Source: JBOHHM01 sp050725495 (GTDB lineage: Bacteria; Pseudomonadota; Gammaproteobacteria; Burkholderiales; Burkholderiaceae_C). Taken from it: 14,533 nt of DNA. This document shows positions 12,384 to 14,533 of the stretch, in pieces (positions within the stretch are counted from its first letter, which is position 1; each line of letters begins with the position of its first letter). Under the pieces are notes generated by a model that did no database searches, was not told the DNA's origin, and saw only the letters and a program-made list of their open reading frames with translations. The DNA lies in NCBI GenBank assembly GCA_050725495.1, contig JBOHHM010000283.1, positions 1 to 14,533 on the forward strand. The letters run 5' to 3'. A program made the translations under genes and the position numbers.

Positions 12384-12599
12384 ATGCTTCAAACTGGCGG
12401 GCCCCCGTTGCGGCGCGCTCAGTCCCGAAACAGTCAGATCGATGCCAGCCTCATGCGGGCCCTGCTGCCGGGGCTGGCGCAGCTCAAGCCGCTCGATGGC
12501 GCGCTTGCCCTGCGCTTCGCCTGGGTCATCGAGCGCCATGCCCTGGCCCGTGATCGCCGCGGCGCCGAGCGGGCCGCAGGCCCGCTCAGTCGGCCCTGA
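12384..12599 (+). CDS. Small hypothetical protein directly after the amidohydrolase stop (doubtful)
   Basis: ATG 12384 abuts the amidohydrolase TAA, which would allow translational coupling. The 71 residues contain a plausible helix (SLMRALLPGLAQLKPLDGAL, then ALRFAWVIERHAL) and an Arg/Ala-rich end. The stop overlaps the 3' end of the convergent Bug gene by 14 bases. There is no recognised family and no independent ribosome-binding site. It could be a chance open frame in GC-rich DNA. Confidence 0.3.
   Translation: MLQTGGPPLRRAQSRNSQIDASLMRALLPGLAQLKPLDGALALRFAWVIERHALARDRRGAERAAGPLSRP
12567..12587. terminator. GC-rich hairpin at the convergent gene ends
   Basis: GAGCGGGCC-GCA-GGCCCGCTC is a perfect 9-bp stem with a 3-base loop, overlapping the Bug gene stop codon (12588-12586). 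No T-run follows on either strand, so intrinsic termination is uncertain, but its position between convergent transcripts suits a bidirectional 3'-end structure. Confidence 0.4.
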
Positions 12600-13536
12600 T
12601 GTTGGCACGCGCGGCCACCGCGCGCATCTGCGGCAGCTCCCTTTCGACGCGCTGTTTCACGGCCTGGCCCGGGCCGTAGGCCGGGATCAGGCCGACGTCG
12701 TCGAGCCGCTTGCGCAGCTCGGGGCTGGCCATCACGGTTTCGAGTGTCTTCTCCAGCCTGGCCCGAACGGGGGCGGGCAGCCGGGCCGGCGCCAGCAGCG
12801 CAAACCAGGTCGACATCTCGAAGCCGGGGTAGCCGCTTTCCGCGACGGTGGGCACCGCTGGCAGGGCCGCTGAACGCTTGGCCGACAGCACGGCGATCGG
12901 CTTGATCTTGCCGGACTTGATCAGCGGAGACGAGGCCACCACCGTGTCGACCGCGACCTGCACCTGGCCGCCCATCAGCGCCGTCAGGCTCGGGCCGCTG
13001 CCATTGAAGGGCACATGCACCATGTCGACGCCGCTCGCAGACTTGAGCATCTCGCCGCCGAAATGCACCGACGAGCCGGTGCCGAACGAGCCGTAGGAGA
13101 ACCGGTCCGGCTTGGCCCTGGCTTGGGCGAGGATCTCCTTGAGCGTTGTTCCCGGCGTGTCGTTGTTCGCGACCAGCACCAGGCCCATGTCGGCCACGAG
13201 TCCGATCGGGGTGAAGCTGGCGACCGGATCGTAGGGCAGGCTGGGGCGTATGGCGGGGTTGAGCGTGAGCGTGGTGCTCGCGCCCAGCAGCAGCGTATAG
13301 CCATCGGGCGGCGCCTTGGCCCCGGGCTTGTTTTCCACCACCACGGCCTGCCCCAGCTGCTCGCCCATGGCGCTGGCCAGCAGACGGCCCAGAATGTCCG
13401 TCGCGCCGCCCGGGGCGAACGGCACGATCAGCTTGATCGGGCGCTCAGGGTAGGTCTGTGCGAGCGCGCCCGCACAGAAAGCCGAGGCACAGCCGGCGAT
13501 AAGGCACGACAGGACGAGGAAGCGGCGCGATGCCAT
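12586..13536 (-). CDS. Bug/TctC family tripartite tricarboxylate transporter substrate-binding protein
   Basis: A periplasmic binding protein of the large Burkholderiales Bug family, which captures carboxylates or amides for uptake or sensing. The 316 residues start with a signal peptide (MASRRFLVLSCLIAGCASAF to GALAQ, 1-27). YPERPIKLIVPFAPGGATD (29-47) with the first ligand loop follows, then PPDGYTLLLGA (76-86), YGSFGTGSSVHFGGEML, VPFNGSGPSLTALMGGQVQ and a TVAESGYPGFE block. The second ligand loop, normally PGAGGNIGxxxVAKA, is reduced to PGAKA (71-75), an apparent in-frame loss of about 10 residues that may abolish binding. ATG 13536-13534 has AGGAG seven bases upstream. It lies 58 bases downstream of the amidase on the same strand, so the two are probably co-transcribed. 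No TctA/TctB membrane genes are in view, as is common for orphan Bug genes. Confidence 0.93.
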   Translation of the reverse strand: MASRRFLVLSCLIAGCASAFCAGALAQTYPERPIKLIVPFAPGGATDILGRLLASAMGEQLGQAVVVENKPGAKAPPDGYTLLLGASTTLTLNPAIRPSLPYDPVASFTPIGLVADMGLVLVANNDTPGTTLKEILAQARAKPDRFSYGSFGTGSSVHFGGEMLKSASGVDMVHVPFNGSGPSLTALMGGQVQVAVDTVVASSPLIKSGKIKPIAVLSAKRSAALPAVPTVAESGYPGFEMSTWFALLAPARLPAPVRARLEKTLETVMASPELRKRLDDVGLIPAYGPGQAVKQRVERELPQMRAVAARANIRAD

Positions 13537-13594
13537 GGTGGAACTCCTGGTGGTGGATGGGGGATCAAGGGGTGGACGGTGGCGTCGTGTTGCC

Positions 13595-14533
13595 TCACTG
13601 CAGCAGCGGACTGCGCACGCGGGCATGGCCGCTGGCCTGGTCGTAGGCGTGACCGATCTGGAGCACGGCGCGGTCCGCCTGCGCCGGGCCGATGATCTGC
13701 AGCCCCGCGGGCAGGCCGGCCGCGCTGAAGCCGGCCGGCGCGCCAAGGGCCGGCAGGCCCGCCATGGTGGCCGGGACTACCGCCTGCATCCAGCGGTGGT
13801 AGCTGTCCATCTCGTGGCCGGCGATGGTCGCGGGCCAGTGCAGCGCGGCGTCGAACGGGAAGACCTGGGTGGCCGGCAGCACGAGGTAGTCGTAGCGCTC
13901 GAACAAGGCGCGCACGACCTGGTACCACGCTGAGCGGTCGCGCGTGGCGCGAAATACATCCGGTCCGCTCAGCGCCAGGCCGCGCTCGATCTCCCAGACG
14001 GCCTCGGGCTTGAGCTGCGCGCGCAGGGCCGGGTCGGCGTACAGGTTGGCGTTGTTGCCCGCCACGGTGAAGCTGCGCAGGTCGATCCAGGCGCGCCACA
14101 GGCGCTCGAAGTCAAAGGCCGGCAGCACCGGCTCGACCTCGCAGCCGATGGTCTCGAATCCCTTGAGGGCCTGCTCGCACGGCGCCAGCAGGCCGGGCTC
14201 CATCGGCAGGTGGCCGTCCAGGTCGCCGAGCCAACCGATGCGCGTGCCCCGGAAATCGCGCTCGAGCGTGGCGGTGAAGGCGGCCGGGTCCTGCTGGCGG
14301 GTCAGCGGCAGGCGCGCATCAAAGCCTGCCTGCACCGACAGCAGCAGCGCCAGGTCGGGGATGTTGCGCGCCATCGGGCCGCACACGCTGAGCTGCTGGA
14401 AGAACACCTCGTCGGTCGGGCCATGCGGCACGCAGCCCGGCGAGGTGCGCAGCCCGTAGACGTTGTTGAAGGCGGCCGGCGTGCGCAGCGAGCCCATCAT
14501 GTCCGAACCGTCGGCCACCGGCAGCATGCGCAG
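13595..14533 (-). CDS. Amidase-signature family amidase (5' end outside the window)
   Basis: This is the C-terminal part of a Ser-Ser-Lys amidase. The frame is open to the right edge; the residues before the first in-window Met (L-R) fit the family, so ATG 14527 is not the start. LPVADGSDMMGSLRTPAAF holds the nucleophilic serine (codon 14491-14489) in the GSxRxPA signature. The lysine and cis-serine parts lie outside. Later blocks are NNVYGLRTSPGCVP, GPMARNIPDLALLL, and the C-terminal VPATMAGLPALGAPAGFS and GLPAGLQIIG. Such enzymes hydrolyse amides to carboxylates and ammonia in the cytoplasm; the substrate is not deducible. It is distinct from GatA in practice, as no gatB/gatC context is visible. 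It is followed by the Bug gene, suggesting uptake and hydrolysis of related compounds (inference). Confidence 0.93.
   Translation of the reverse strand: MRMLPVADGSDMMGSLRTPAAFNNVYGLRTSPGCVPHGPTDEVFFQQLSVCGPMARNIPDLALLLSVQAGFDARLPLTRQQDPAAFTATLERDFRGTRIGWLGDLDGHLPMEPGLLAPCEQALKGFETIGCEVEPVLPAFDFERLWRAWIDLRSFTVAGNNANLYADPALRAQLKPEAVWEIERGLALSGPDVFRATRDRSAWYQVVRALFERYDYLVLPATQVFPFDAALHWPATIAGHEMDSYHRWMQAVVPATMAGLPALGAPAGFSAAGLPAGLQIIGPAQADRAVLQIGHAYDQASGHARVRSPLLQ

Overview
The window is GC-rich and densely coded, and reads as a chromosomal segment from a betaproteobacterium of the order Burkholderiales, most likely family Comamonadaceae (Acidovorax, Variovorax, Polaromonas or Rhodoferax type). 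The grounds are a PhaM-type polyhydroxyalkanoate granule regulator, a Bug-family periplasmic binding protein beside an amidase, the codon use, and three copies of a short GCTAY...RTAGC repeat that I remember as common in that family. I see no tRNA, rRNA, CRISPR array, transposase or phage gene.

Layout. 1-576 is the 3' end of a fumarylacetoacetate hydrolase-family gene (+). It converges on a three-gene minus-strand set, in transcription order DksA/TraR-like zinc finger (2688-2314), VOC/glyoxalase protein (2281-1868) and RNA ligase rtcB (1813-617). A 265-base gap carries overlapping palindromes and an apparent crotonase remnant. It separates this set from a plus-strand SEC-C/TPR protein of unknown function (2954-4861). 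A probable copper-uptake cluster follows on the plus strand: DUF2946 protein, TonB-dependent receptor, YcnI-like DUF1775 protein, and PCu(A)C copper chaperone (4871-8684). Then come a PhaM-like granule protein and a FIST-domain sensor protein (8755-10808), a gap of about 320 bases, and an exported amidohydrolase (11127-12383). The window closes on the minus strand with a Bug-type solute-binding protein (13536-12586) downstream of a 5'-truncated amidase (running in from 14533).

How the genes fit together. The receptor, YcnI-like protein and PCu(A)C protein would carry copper across the outer membrane and chaperone it in the periplasm. The PCu(A)C copper motif is complete, and the predicted mature YcnI-like protein starts with histidine. 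The receptor's signal peptide and its body lie in different frames, so this allele is either broken or holds a one-base sequence error. The amidase and Bug protein look like an uptake-and-hydrolysis pair for an amide or carboxylate, but the Bug protein lacks a conserved ligand loop.

The most unusual observation is the repeat family. Three ungapped copies (5226-5280, 7610-7665, 9415-9470) share two hairpins with compensatory changes. One copy supplies the hydrophobic core of the YcnI-like signal peptide, and another encodes part of the basic tail of the PhaM-like protein in the same reading frame. Other oddities are a duplicated C-terminal coding tail after the fumarylacetoacetate hydrolase stop, a long hairpin just upstream of the phaM-like start, and several gene remnants.
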